Source: JAUSPI01 sp964650385 (lineage in GTDB: Bacteria; Desulfobacterota; Syntrophia; Syntrophales; JADFWA01). From it: a stretch of 54,663 nucleotides of DNA. A program made the translations under genes and the position numbers. The stretch is from NCBI GenBank assembly GCA_964650385.1, contig CAZYTP010000007.1:1-54663 (forward strand), in the 5' to 3' direction. The notes beneath the pieces are model-generated. The model was not told the origin of the DNA. It worked only from the letters and a program-made list of their open reading frames with translations, and did no database searches. Shown in pieces: positions 25,491 through 34,121 of the stretch. Numbering within the stretch: the first letter of the stretch is position 1; each line of letters opens with the position of its first letter.

Positions 25491-25919
25491 TTATTTTTTC
25501 TCTTCAGGACTTGGATAAATTATCGCCTTTTTGAGATTTGAAAGCTTTATCTGAAATGTCCCGTATTTTGTCCTTCCGTAAGCCATGGTGTCCTTTTTTA
25601 AGACAAGACTGACGGTACTCCCGTCTCTCAGTTTTGCATTTCCCGTCAGTTCACCATTTTTAAGATAAAAAACGATGCTCTTTATTTCATCGAATGATAC
25701 GGTATAAAGTCCTTTACCACGTGTTCCTTCAAGAAGCGTTGCCCCCTCTATGCTCACTTCCGTACATTGGGCTGTAATGTCCATCTGATCAACAAATGTT
25801 GCCGTGAACTTTTTTTCAGGCTTAGGTATTTTCCCCGGAGAGCTCCCGAACAGGGAACCCATTCCCATCAGAAGGGGCAGGAAAATCAGTAGAATAATAA
25901 TTTTATATAATCGCCTCAT
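25491..25919 (-). CDS. Hypothetical exported protein
   Basis: A 142-residue protein of unknown function with an N-terminal signal or anchor (RRLYKIIILLIFLPLLMGMG) and then a Gly/Ser-rich linker. The remaining part is rich in beta strands (FTATFVDQMDIT, GNAKLRDGSTVSLVLKK, GTFQIKLSNLKKAIIY). There is no Cys after the hydrophobic stretch, so it is not a lipoprotein. Its start overlaps the stop of the DUF4911 gene at ATGA, so the two are co-translated. Confidence 0.65.
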   Translation of the reverse strand: MRRLYKIIILLIFLPLLMGMGSLFGSSPGKIPKPEKKFTATFVDQMDITAQCTEVSIEGATLLEGTRGKGLYTVSFDEIKSIVFYLKNGELTGNAKLRDGSTVSLVLKKDTMAYGRTKYGTFQIKLSNLKKAIIYPSPEEKK

Positions 25920-26149
25920 GGTGAGCTCCTTTCTTCAGTAAAATCTACTTCTTTTCTAAGACTGTCAAGGATTTTATCAACGTCTGAAACAGAATCAGGC
26001 ATTATGGAAAGTTTGATAATTGCCACGTTTTCGTCGACAGTCGTTACCGCTGCAAGCCCTTCATAACTTTCGATGATAAACTGCATGTATGATATGTCTT
26101 TGCGGTTTAACTTCAGAAATTTCTTAAAAGGGCGGTTTCTCTTTTCCAT
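25916..26149 (-). CDS. DUF4911 domain protein
   Basis: A 77-residue protein fitting DUF4911: LKLNRKDISYMQFIIESYEGLAAVTTVDENVAIIKLSIMP. The family is typical of deltaproteobacteria and its members usually read a sensory-like small alpha-beta fold; no function is established. It is the first gene of a pair with the exported protein and is divergent from recJ. Confidence 0.7.
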   Translation of the reverse strand: MEKRNRPFKKFLKLNRKDISYMQFIIESYEGLAAVTTVDENVAIIKLSIMPDSVSDVDKILDSLRKEVDFTEERSSP

Positions 26150-26234
26150 TTTTGCTATTTTTATCCGTCTTTCTAACTAAGTGTCTTAGATGAGTAGCAT
26201 TTAACCCACTAAATATCAAGAAATAATTCTCTTC

Positions 26235-26262
26235 TTGACAGAAAGTCCTGCCCTGATAAGAT
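26235..26262 (+). promoter_or_regulatory. Sigma-70-type promoter for recJ
   Basis: TTGACA (26235-26240) and TAAGAT (26257-26262) are separated by 16 nt, a strong match. The predicted start is near 26269, about 127 nt before the recJ ATG, so the transcript begins at the edge of the inverted repeat that follows. Confidence 0.6.
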
Positions 26263-26269
26263 ACAAACC

Positions 26270-26333
26270 TGTCATCCTGAACTCGTTTCAGAATCTGCTT
26301 GTGAAAAGATCCTGAACCAAGTTCAGGATGACA
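26270..26333. repeat. 64-bp REP-type inverted repeat in the recJ leader
   Basis: TGTCATCCTGAACT and AGTTCAGGATGACA form a perfect 14-bp stem around 36 nt with an inner GATCCTGAAC segment. It would make a large hairpin in the 5' untranslated region of recJ. Confidence 0.65.
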
Positions 26334-26395
26334 TTAACGTTTACTTCGATAACAAAAACATCAGTACCACTCAATAGAACTGATAACGAGAGAAA

Positions 26396-28123
26396 ATGAA
26401 CGCACCAACACTGCCCACCACCCACTGGAGATTGCCGGAATCAAATCCGGAAACAGAGCATCTCTTAGTCAGGGAGCTTGGCATAAATCCTCTTATATCA
26501 AGAATATTGATAAAACGTAACATCTCAACCGTAGATGAAGTAAAAAAGTATCTGTCACCTTCCCTGAATGACCTTCACAACCCATTTTCCATGAAGGACA
26601 TGCAAGAAGGCGTTGATAGACTGATAAAGGCTATTTATAACTGTGAGAAGGTGCTGGTCTACGGTGATTATGATGCAGATGGTATTACCTCTGTGGCTCT
26701 CCTTGTAAAATTTTTAAGGAAAATTCATGATGATGTAACATATTACATTCCTGATAGAATTGACGAAGGGTATAGTCTAAACAGAAATGCAATAGATAAG
26801 ATAAAAAGTGATAATGTGAATCTGATAATTACGGTAGATTGCGGCACATCTGACTATGACGAGATATCCTATGCCGGTTCGTTAGGCATGGATGTTATTA
26901 TTTTAGACCATCACGAGGTTCCCGATAGAATTCCAGAGGCAGCGGCCGTAATCAATCCGACCCGCAGTGACTGTCGCTTTCCCTTTAAATATCTTGCAGG
27001 GGTTGGTGTTGCCTTCAATTTTCTTATAGCCCTTAGGGGAAGATTGCGTGAAGACAGTTTTTGGGAGAACGGGGAATGTCCAAACTTGAAAGAATATCTG
27101 GATATTGTTGCCCTGGGAACGATTGGAGACCTCTCTCCCCTGATAGATGAAAACAGGATATTTGCCAGGATCGGGCTTGAACTGATTACTGAGGGTAAAA
27201 GAGCTGGTCTGAATGCCTTGAAGGAAGTGTCCGGCATGGAACATGGTACTATTGATTCTCACGGAGCAGCATTTTCTCTCATACCGAGGATAAATGCAGC
27301 GGGGCGTATCGGATCTCCTCAGGATGCCGTGCAGCTTCTGTTGACGAATGATGTAAACGAGGCGATGAAGATTGCAGGGCATCTCGATGCCTGTAATCGG
27401 GAACGGCAGAGGATAGAAAGAGCAGTCTTGTCAGAAATTATCGACATAATCGAGACTACCATGGATCTCCAGAAAACGAGTTCCCTTGTGTTTGCCTCCG
27501 GCAAATGGCATCCGGGTGTCATTGGTATTGTTGCCTCACGGCTTGTTGACAGATATTACAAGCCTGCCATGTTGATCAGCCTCAGAAACGGCATCGGGAA
27601 GGGTTCTGGAAGGAGTATTCCCGGATTTAATATGTATCAAGGGTTGAAAAGGTGTGATTCCCTGCTTGTCTCTTATGGTGGACATAGGTACGCCGCGGGA
27701 ATTGTGATAAAAGAGGATGCAATAGAAGAATTTAATAATTGTTTTGATGAGATAATTCGGGAGGATCTGGCGGTTTCAGATTTTACTCCCCAGATAACTA
27801 TTGATGCACAATGCAGCCTGAATGAAATTGACCATCAGATGATTTCACAGCTTGATATGCTTGCCCCTTTTGGAAGCATGAACCCGGAGCCAGTAATCTG
27901 CGTTAGAAACGTAAATGTAATATCCCCGACGATTGTGGGCAACAATCATCTCAAAATGCAGATAAGTGGAGACGGGACATCATGCAATTCCATATGGTTT
28001 AATAAAGGTCACTTTATTAACGTTCTTTCAGGGCCGTTTGATATAGCCTTTACGCCTCAGATAAATTACTGGAATGGGATGCATAGCGTTCAGCTCAAAA
28101 TGAAAGACATGGCCTCTGCATGA
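26396..28123 (+). CDS. recJ: Single-stranded-DNA exonuclease RecJ
   Basis: A 5'-3' ssDNA exonuclease in recombination and mismatch repair. The DHH phosphoesterase motifs are VYGDYDADGITSVALL (about 85-100), VDCGTSD and ILDHHEVPD (about 170). The DHHA1 domain has GKGSGRSIPGF near residue 400, followed by an OB-like C-terminal domain. 575 residues is the usual length. It ends 11 bp before the end of the convergent universal stress gene. Confidence 0.96.
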   Translation: MNAPTLPTTHWRLPESNPETEHLLVRELGINPLISRILIKRNISTVDEVKKYLSPSLNDLHNPFSMKDMQEGVDRLIKAIYNCEKVLVYGDYDADGITSVALLVKFLRKIHDDVTYYIPDRIDEGYSLNRNAIDKIKSDNVNLIITVDCGTSDYDEISYAGSLGMDVIILDHHEVPDRIPEAAAVINPTRSDCRFPFKYLAGVGVAFNFLIALRGRLREDSFWENGECPNLKEYLDIVALGTIGDLSPLIDENRIFARIGLELITEGKRAGLNALKEVSGMEHGTIDSHGAAFSLIPRINAAGRIGSPQDAVQLLLTNDVNEAMKIAGHLDACNRERQRIERAVLSEIIDIIETTMDLQKTSSLVFASGKWHPGVIGIVASRLVDRYYKPAMLISLRNGIGKGSGRSIPGFNMYQGLKRCDSLLVSYGGHRYAAGIVIKEDAIEEFNNCFDEIIREDLAVSDFTPQITIDAQCSLNEIDHQMISQLDMLAPFGSMNPEPVICVRNVNVISPTIVGNNHLKMQISGDGTSCNSIWFNKGHFINVLSGPFDIAFTPQINYWNGMHSVQLKMKDMASA

Positions 28124-28134
28124 GCAATACAGTT

Positions 28135-28575
28135 TTACCCTCTCTTTATGACAAGAACAGGTTTTTTTGCTTTTCTGATCACCTTCTCCGAGACCGAACC
28201 AAGAAGAATTTCCTTAATATTACTTATTCCATGAGACCCCATGACGATAACCGAAACATTCTCCTCGTTTTCTACCCGCAGTATTTCATTGAACGGAAAT
28301 CCCGTTTCAATTCTTGTCTTAACCTGAAACCCTATCTCCTTCAGTTCCTCTTCTATGCGAGCCATTTTTTTTCTCGCTTCGCCTTCTACTTCATTTTCAA
28401 CTTCCCGGAAATCTCGGATAGAGCTGTATTGAGCAATCACATTGATACTGTCTTTTTTAATGACATGGAGGATGACGACCTCTTTTGTACCGGCGTCTTT
28501 TAGCTGTTTTACACAGGCCAAAGCTTTTTCTGCTACATCTGAAAAATCTGTTGGTAACAAAATCTTTTCAAACAT
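28135..28575 (-). CDS. Universal stress protein (UspA family)
   Basis: A 146-residue UspA-fold protein. The start KILLPTDFSDVAEKAL and the ATP-binding signature GSHGISNIKEILLGSVS near the end (G-x2-G-x9-G-S) indicate an ATP-binding member. The ATG at 28575 is preferred because GGAG lies 7 nt upstream; the frame extends to 28596 without a site. Its target is not known. Convergent with recJ. Confidence 0.93.
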   Translation of the reverse strand: MFEKILLPTDFSDVAEKALACVKQLKDAGTKEVVILHVIKKDSINVIAQYSSIRDFREVENEVEGEARKKMARIEEELKEIGFQVKTRIETGFPFNEILRVENEENVSVIVMGSHGISNIKEILLGSVSEKVIRKAKKPVLVIKRG

Positions 28576-28816
28576 TTTATCGCTCCTTAAAAACATGAAT
28601 TATGTATTTTATGGCCGGTCTTATTGTTCACTGTGAATTGTTTTTGGTCAAGAAAAACTTTACCTGAAGGCCGTGTCTAGAGGGCGGGGATATTTATAAG
28701 ATTAGTGAAATAGGTTGCTTTTTTGACTGAGGTAGTGGCAAAATGCTGGGAATTTGCAGTGGGTAAGAACACCGTTTGATGAATGCGAAAAAGTGTGATC
28801 GGAGGGTTAAAACTTC

Positions 28817-29914
28817 ATGGGAACGATGGGTGAGACAACGAATAATCGCAAAAGAAAGATTACTGTCTTTTTCTTGTTTTCTATTATTGCGATTGTGGGA
28901 ATCACTTTAACCTATCTTTATATAGATTACAAGAAAACCCATATCACAACAGATGACGCCTTTGTCACGGGCAGGGTACATATCGTCGCATCAAAAATAC
29001 ACGGTACGGTAAAAGCTGCATATGTCCTTGACAATCAGTTTGTAAAGAGTGGCAAGCTCCTCGTGGAGATCGATGACAGCGACTACGAGGTGGGGGTCAA
29101 GCAGGCTGAATACGCCTTGAATGCGGAGAAGGCAACACTCGTGGAATTATCAACGAAGATAGAAGTGGCGGAAAAACAGCTTTCAGAACTTCTCTTCAAG
29201 ATAGATGCTGCCAGGGCAAATTTAAAACTCCGAACGACGGAACTCAAACAGGCAAAAACAGATTTAATGCGGGCCCGGAGGCTCTTGAAAAAAGAGATTA
29301 TGCCGGAGGAACAGTACGAGAAGATAATGACCGGCAATGACGTGGCCGAAGCACGCCTCGAGGTGGCAAAAGACCAGCTTAGACAGGCAGAGGCATCCCT
29401 TCAAACCCATAAATCCGTTATTAATCAGGTAAAAGCATCGTTCCAATCACGGCAATCCCTGGTCAAGGAAAAAGAGGCGATGTACAGGGGGGCAAGTTTA
29501 AAGAAGAGTTACACGAAGATTTATGCGCCGTCTGACGGCTACGTTACGAAAAAATCTGTCGAGGTCGGTAATCAAATTCAGCCCGGGCAACCACTTATGG
29601 CGATTGTTCCCCTTGATGATGTATGGGTGACGGCGAACTATAAAGAAACTCAACTCGAAAATGTGAAACCGGGACAAAAGGTGGAGATAAAAGTGGATAC
29701 CTATCCCGACAAGGTATTTGATGGAACCGTACAGAGTATAATGGCGGGTACGGGTGCCGTATTTTCCCTGTTTCCGACTGAGAATGCCACGGGAAACTAT
29801 GTGAAGGTTGTACAGCGGATACCGGTTAAAATTATTCTTGATAAGGGGACAGACCGCGACCACGTCTTCCGGATTGGTATGTCTGTTGAACCTACAATCA
29901 TCGTGAAAGAATAA
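28817..29914 (+). CDS. emrA: HlyD/EmrA-family membrane-fusion protein
   Basis: The periplasmic adaptor of an efflux pump. One N-terminal membrane segment (residues 17-37, FFLFSIIAIVGITLTYLYI) anchors it. Then DAFVTGRVHIVASKIHGTV starts the barrel and lipoyl domain, a long coiled coil covers about residues 85-205, and YAPSDGYVTKKSVEVGNQIQPGQPL closes it. GGAGGG lies upstream of the ATG. Ten bases separate it from the emrB-like gene. No TolC-type partner is in the window. Confidence 0.9.
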   Translation: MGTMGETTNNRKRKITVFFLFSIIAIVGITLTYLYIDYKKTHITTDDAFVTGRVHIVASKIHGTVKAAYVLDNQFVKSGKLLVEIDDSDYEVGVKQAEYALNAEKATLVELSTKIEVAEKQLSELLFKIDAARANLKLRTTELKQAKTDLMRARRLLKKEIMPEEQYEKIMTGNDVAEARLEVAKDQLRQAEASLQTHKSVINQVKASFQSRQSLVKEKEAMYRGASLKKSYTKIYAPSDGYVTKKSVEVGNQIQPGQPLMAIVPLDDVWVTANYKETQLENVKPGQKVEIKVDTYPDKVFDGTVQSIMAGTGAVFSLFPTENATGNYVKVVQRIPVKIILDKGTDRDHVFRIGMSVEPTIIVKE

Positions 29915-29924
29915 CCGGGTAAAG

Positions 29925-31463
29925 ATGCCTACAAAGGTAAACAAGTGGATCATCGCCATAACCGTGATGCTCCCTACAATTATGGTTATTGTTGATACGT
30001 CTGTTGTAAATGTTTCCCTTGATCACATACGCGGCAGCCTTTCTTCCAGTATTGATGAAGCAACCTGGTCAATTACATCGTATCTGGCAGCCAACGCGAT
30101 CATTATCCCGATGACCGGCTGGCTAAGCAGGTTCTTCGGAAGAAAGCGATACCTCATTTTTTCAGTCGCCTTATTTACCCTCAGTTCTCTTTTCTGCGGT
30201 TTTTCCTGGAATATACAGAGCCTCGTATTCTTCAGGATTCTTCAGGGACTTGCCGGTGGTTCCCTGCAACCCATATCTCAGTCCATATTACTGGAGACCT
30301 TTCCCCCTTATCAGCACGGTACAGCCATGGCAATCTACGGTGTAGGCATCATGTTTGGTCCCATCATCGGGCCCGTCCTGGGAGGCTGGGTTACCGACAC
30401 CTGGACATGGAGATGGATTTTTTATATCAATATTCCGGTCGGTATCATCTCAATCATGATGTCCCTCTACTTTATCAATGATCCTGATTACATGAAGCGT
30501 ACAAAGCTGAAGATCGATTACTGGGGGCTTGTATTTCTTGCCGTCGGGGTTGGCTGCCTCCAGATGATTCTGGACAGGGGACGCAGAGTTGACTGGTTTT
30601 CATCAGAATTTATTATCTGGCTGAGCGTTTTTTCAGCCATATCACTGATCCTGTTTATCATTGTGGAGTTATTTTCGGAGCATCCGATCGTCAATCTTAG
30701 GACATTTAAAAATTATTCCTTCAGTATAGGAAACGTGGTCATGTTTTTTATCACGTGTAATCTTTTGGCCAGTATTGTCCTTCTGCCGATCTATCTCCAG
30801 ACTCTGATGGGCTATACGGCGACCTTAGCCGGCATTGTATTAGCGCCCGGGGGAATTGCGAGCCTCTTCGCGATGGGGATCGTAGGAATACTTATTTCCA
30901 GGATGAATCCGAAGTTTATAGTCGCCTTCGGTGTTATAGTAACGGCCTATGCGAACTATCAGATGTCGATGTTCACCCGCACGGCTGACTTTTACTCAAT
31001 TTTAATGCCAAGGGTCTTTATGGGTGTTGGTATGGGATGCATGATCATCCCTATCTTCTCGCTTACCCTATCCCATATAAAAAAAGAGGATATGGGCAAT
31101 GCCACGGCCATCTTTAATTTCACGAGAAATCTCGGCGGGAGCTTCGGCGTGGCAATCGCCACAACGATTCTGACAAGGAGAGCTCAATTTCATCAGGCTC
31201 GACTTGTGGATCATCTCACACCGTTCGACATGAACTATGTCCTGGGTTCACAACAAACGGCAGAGATTCTACAAAACAGGGGACTGGAGCCGATGCTTGC
31301 CCATAAAGGGGGACTCGCGGTCATCTTTCAAACCCTTTTAAAGGAGGCGAGCATGATGTCATTCAATGACGTATTCTATCTTCTGGCCGTCATGACCGTT
31401 CTGATGCTTCCCCTGGTCCTTCTTATAAAACACATAAGGTACAGCGCATCGGACAAAAATTAA
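29925..31463 (+). CDS. emrB: EmrB/QacA-type MFS drug:proton antiporter (DHA2)
   Basis: A 14-helix major-facilitator efflux protein of 512 residues. DTSVVNVSLDHIRGSL (motif D1), WLSRFFGRKRYLI (motif A) and FFRILQGLAGGSLQP are typical of the DHA2 family, and GVGIMFGPIIGPVLGGWVTD is motif C of antiporters. With the upstream adaptor it would form an EmrAB-like multidrug exporter across the envelope. The substrate is unknown. Confidence 0.92.
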   Translation: MPTKVNKWIIAITVMLPTIMVIVDTSVVNVSLDHIRGSLSSSIDEATWSITSYLAANAIIIPMTGWLSRFFGRKRYLIFSVALFTLSSLFCGFSWNIQSLVFFRILQGLAGGSLQPISQSILLETFPPYQHGTAMAIYGVGIMFGPIIGPVLGGWVTDTWTWRWIFYINIPVGIISIMMSLYFINDPDYMKRTKLKIDYWGLVFLAVGVGCLQMILDRGRRVDWFSSEFIIWLSVFSAISLILFIIVELFSEHPIVNLRTFKNYSFSIGNVVMFFITCNLLASIVLLPIYLQTLMGYTATLAGIVLAPGGIASLFAMGIVGILISRMNPKFIVAFGVIVTAYANYQMSMFTRTADFYSILMPRVFMGVGMGCMIIPIFSLTLSHIKKEDMGNATAIFNFTRNLGGSFGVAIATTILTRRAQFHQARLVDHLTPFDMNYVLGSQQTAEILQNRGLEPMLAHKGGLAVIFQTLLKEASMMSFNDVFYLLAVMTVLMLPLVLLIKHIRYSASDKN

Positions 31464-31589
31464 ATATATAATTTAACATAAAACTATTGTGAAAGGATGG
31501 ACTGTCCGGTGTCAAGGAGGTTTCAAACGATCTGCTGGGCAAATTAAAATAAAACAAACAACAAAATGTAGCGACTACAACCATCTTTC

Positions 31590-31608
31590 CTTAAAGCATA
31601 GCTTTAAG
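31590..31608 (+). repeat. Short hairpin after emrB
   Basis: CTTAAAGC and GCTTTAAG form a perfect 8-bp stem with a 3-nt loop. It could end the emrAB transcript but has no T-run. It is the first of several structures in the 555-bp gap 31464-32018; no accepted protein gene lies there except the short leader ORF below. Confidence 0.4.
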
Positions 31609-31732
31609 AAGTAGGAGATATGCATCGAAAAAAAGGTTTAATAGAAAAGCGGCACGCAGCAGCGCTAAAATGTAGTAAATATCGCCAAAAAAAGCGTAAC
31701 TTGAAAAAATACCTGTTTGTATATATTTTTCC

Positions 31733-31761
31733 TTGACAATTTGGAAACAGGTCAATACAAT
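31733..31761 (+). promoter_or_regulatory. Sigma-70 promoter for the satP leader
   Basis: TTGACA (31733-31738) and TACAAT (31756-31761) are exactly 17 nt apart, the best promoter match in the window. A hairpin, CACCTAC/GTAGGTG (31763-31782), begins just where the RNA would start. The transcript would have a leader of about 250 nt before satP. Confidence 0.7.
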
Positions 31762-31886
31762 CACCTACAATGCGGGTAGGTGTTGTTTTATAGGAAAATC
31801 ATCATAAGAGCCATCCGCAAAGTAAATAAATAACTGAGAGGAGGTGATTATTTAAGTAAGAAGATTTATATAAGGAGGGATTGTCC

Positions 31887-31937
31887 GTGATATGGGCACT
31901 TCGTATATGCCTAAAGCATATCATGAGACCATCATAA
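31887..31937 (+). CDS. Possible leader peptide upstream of satP (16 aa)
   Basis: A GTG-started ORF, reading (M)IWALRICLKHIMRPS and stopping at TAA, sits 7-8 nt after a near-perfect AAGGAGGGA ribosome site. A second, isolated SD (GAGGAGGTGA, 31839-31847) with no ORF lies upstream. The ORF contains the alternative stems GATATG/CATATC (31889-31922) and ATATGC/GCATAT (31905-31921), which cannot form together. A terminator-like structure follows 6 nt after the stop, so the arrangement suggests attenuation. Translation is unproven. Confidence 0.4.
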   Translation: MIWALRICLKHIMRPS

Positions 31938-31942
31938 TGGAG

Positions 31943-31987
31943 AGCTAACCCTTCTCGTATCGGGGGGTAGCTTATTTCGCATTTTTT
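31943..31987 (+). terminator. Attenuator-like hairpin before satP
   Basis: AGCTAACCC pairs with GGGTAGCT (one bulged A), and TTTTTT follows within 10 nt. It lies between the leader ORF and satP, in sense orientation, 32 nt before the satP start, so it could cut off most transcripts. Confidence 0.5.
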
Positions 31988-32018
31988 AATCATTCTTACA
32001 AATATTTAGGAGGGAAAA

Positions 32019-32588
32019 ATGAAATTAGCAAATCCTGCAGTAGTTGGATTGGCAGGCTTCGGTGGTACCACCTTATTGCTTCAGTTTCATAATCTTGGCT
32101 GGTGTGGTGCTGGTGCTGTTCTATGGATGGGCCTGTTTTACGGCGGTTTGATGCAGTTGATTGCCGGATATCTGGAATATACCAGCAATAACAATTTTGG
32201 ATTCTCTGCTTTCACTACGTATGGCGCCTTTTGGATGTGCTTGGCGGGTATTTTTATCGGCATAAAATACCAGATTTTTGCTTGTAATGCTACTGACATC
32301 GGCTGGTTCCTGGTTGTCTTCACTATTATAACTGCGGGTTACACGATCGGTGCTCTAAGGACCAATAAAATGCTCTTCTGGGTTTTCGTCCTGCTTTTGG
32401 CTGGATTTATCTTCTTAGACATCAGCCATCTGATACCCGGGATGAAGGTTTTCACCAGAGTTGCCGGTTGGGATCTCATAGCTTGTGCCCTTGGTGCCTG
32501 GTATTGTATGTTCAGCGCTATTTTTGCCCAGATGTTCGGCCGCGATGTGCTGCCGGTGGGTAAAGCATATGTCGACGCTGCTTCTTAA
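32019..32588 (+). CDS. satP: Acetate/succinate transporter SatP family (GPR1/FUN34/YaaH)
   Basis: A six-helix acetate or short-chain monocarboxylate permease. The family signature NPAVVGLAGFGGTTLLL opens the protein, followed by GLFYGGLMQLIAGYLEY and FGFSAFTTYGAFW. 189 residues. AGGAGGG lies 9 nt before the ATG. It stands alone between a strong leader and a strong terminator, which suggests its own regulation. Acetate exchange would fit an anaerobe that makes or consumes acetate (inference). Confidence 0.93.
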   Translation: MKLANPAVVGLAGFGGTTLLLQFHNLGWCGAGAVLWMGLFYGGLMQLIAGYLEYTSNNNFGFSAFTTYGAFWMCLAGIFIGIKYQIFACNATDIGWFLVVFTIITAGYTIGALRTNKMLFWVFVLLLAGFIFLDISHLIPGMKVFTRVAGWDLIACALGAWYCMFSAIFAQMFGRDVLPVGKAYVDAAS

Positions 32589-32611
32589 GTAATCTTTTTT
32601 TAACCACTAAA

Positions 32612-32644
32612 AAAAGGGGGTGCTCTGAAAGAGCACCCCCTTTT
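32612..32644 (+). terminator. Rho-independent terminator of satP
   Basis: AAAAGGGGGTGCTC and GAGCACCCCCTTTT form a perfect 14-bp stem with a TGAAA loop and a T-rich 3' flank. It works for the satP transcript; on the other strand the A-run would also give U-residues. Confidence 0.92.
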
Positions 32645-32670
32645 CATCTTGTATCAATTAAGATGTATTC

Positions 32671-32790
32671 GTAAAAAGTCTCCTCATTTTGCCATTTCGA
32701 GTGAAACGAGAAATCTTTTAAACGTAACATGCTTAAAAGATAAGATTTCTCCCTATGGTCGAAATGACATATTCGTCGAAGCAGAGCTAC
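32671..32790. repeat. Dispersed repeat with CGTAAAAAGTC end and inner palindrome
   Basis: It begins ATTCGTAAAAAGTC and contains GCCATTTCGAG...AGAAATCTTTTA, opposed to AAGATTTCT...GGTCGAAATGAC, so the whole is an imperfect inverted repeat. The end matches that of the 14634-14752 element and that of 43550. No gene is accepted here. Confidence 0.5.
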
Positions 32791-32871
32791 GAGGAATTCT
32801 TTTGATTAAAATACCCGTTCGATTAGCTAAACCCCCTTGCTTTTGAAATCCTCAAAAAACACACCTATTTA

Positions 32872-33210
32872 TTATTCTGATTGCCGTTTCCTGAAGTGGC
32901 TGAATAGTATATAGGCACCAAAGAGCACCAGAAGTGCCGGCAGGGCATATATTGCATATATTGCATATTTATCCACCAGGGCAATGTTGACGTTTTTTAT
33001 CACAAGAAAAGCGATACCGACAATACCTATCAACCATCCCCCCATGTCCTTGACCTGTTGAACTAAAGTACATATGGAAACAACTATCAGGAAGATCGGC
33101 CAGCTTTTATCAAATCCGTAGTAGCCCATACTGTTCAGAAAAATCAGAATTCCCAATGCAATAAGAATAACTCCACCTGTAAGTACTTTCATTGTCCCCC
33201 TTGTTCCCAT
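32872..33210 (-). CDS. Small membrane protein, LiaI/LiaF-like transmembrane domain
   Basis: A 112-residue protein with four likely membrane segments. LTGGVILIALGILIFLNSMGYYGFDKSWPIFLIVVSI fits the LiaF-like TM domain (DUF5668), which in firmicutes proteins accompanies envelope-stress sensing. The last residues (HFRKRQSE) are basic and cytoplasmic. GGAG lies 8 nt before the ATG at 33210. It lies 155 bp downstream of slipin on the same strand; a role in membrane stress is only suggested by the neighbourhood. Confidence 0.75.
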   Translation of the reverse strand: MGTRGTMKVLTGGVILIALGILIFLNSMGYYGFDKSWPIFLIVVSICTLVQQVKDMGGWLIGIVGIAFLVIKNVNIALVDKYAIYAIYALPALLVLFGAYILFSHFRKRQSE

Positions 33211-33365
33211 TTTTTAGCTCCTTTCCTGCAATCATCAATAAAGAGAGGGTAGTGTTTTTTATCTCCATCCCGTAAGTTCTTGCTTTTCACCTATCAGGGT
33301 CGAGAACAGATTCAGCCGCGTGTTACATAGAAGCCCTCAAGGGCTGTGCTGCATTAAAAAATTGG

Positions 33366-34118
33366 TCACTTTTCCATCAGTTTCAAAAATGGTCGAAACA
33401 GGTCAATCGGTATGGGAAATATAGTGGTCGAATTATTTTCGGCGGCAATCTGATTCAGGGTTTGAAGATATCTAAGCTGCAGCGCAATCGGATGTTCGGC
33501 AATAACGGCAGCCGCATCTGCCAGTTTCTGTGCTGCCTGAAATTCACCCTCGGCATTAATGATCTTTGCCCGTCGTTCCCTTTCCGCCTCTGCCTGTTTG
33601 GCCATCGCCCGCTGCATCTCCTGAGGAAGATCGATATGTTTCACTTCTACCGTGGTTACCTTGATTCCCCATGGATCAGTACTTCTATCAAGGATTTCCT
33701 GCAGATTCGAATTGATCTTTTCCCTTTCCGATAAAATTTCGTCCAGCTCAACCTCCCCGCATACACTTCTCAGCGTCGTCTGTGCAAGCTGAGAAGTTGC
33801 GTAGAGATAGTTCTCGACTTCCACGACGGCCTTGTTAGAATCCATTACCCTGAAATATATAACGGCATTTACCTTTATAGAAACATTATCACGAGTAATA
33901 ACATCCTGTGGGGGAACGTCCATGGCCACTATCCTCAAATCCACCCTGACCATCTTATCGACTATCGGTATCAGAATAATAAGACCGGGGCCCTTCGTGG
34001 CAATAAGCCTCCCCAGACGAAAGATGACCCCTCTTTCGTACTCATTGAGTATTCTAATAGCCGATGCAAGAAATAATATTAACAGTACCACCAAAGCAGC
34101 AATTGTGTATATCGCCAT
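33366..34118 (-). CDS. Slipin/stomatin-like SPFH protein
   Basis: A 250-residue slipin: an N-terminal membrane hairpin (IAALVVLLILFLASAIRI), then NEYERGVIFRLGRLIATKGPGLIILIPIVDKM, the classic SPFH opening, and an alpha-helical C-terminus (KQAEAERERRAKIINAEGE). It scaffolds membrane microdomains and is probably regulated by the NfeD protease upstream. Its gene follows nfeD by 3 nt and belongs to the same transcript. Confidence 0.93.
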   Translation of the reverse strand: MAIYTIAALVVLLILFLASAIRILNEYERGVIFRLGRLIATKGPGLIILIPIVDKMVRVDLRIVAMDVPPQDVITRDNVSIKVNAVIYFRVMDSNKAVVEVENYLYATSQLAQTTLRSVCGEVELDEILSEREKINSNLQEILDRSTDPWGIKVTTVEVKHIDLPQEMQRAMAKQAEAERERRAKIINAEGEFQAAQKLADAAAVIAEHPIALQLRYLQTLNQIAAENNSTTIFPIPIDLFRPFLKLMEK

Positions 34119-34121
34119 TTT

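Noticed and set aside
31620..31736. 38-aa basic ORF (MHRKKGLIEKRHAAALK...) in the satP upstream gap
   Set aside because: GGAG is only 2 nt before the ATG, the stop overlaps the -35 box of the satP promoter, and no family resemblance was seen.
32649..32846. 65-codon open frame after the satP terminator
   Set aside because: It lies in a palindromic repeat and has no start signals.
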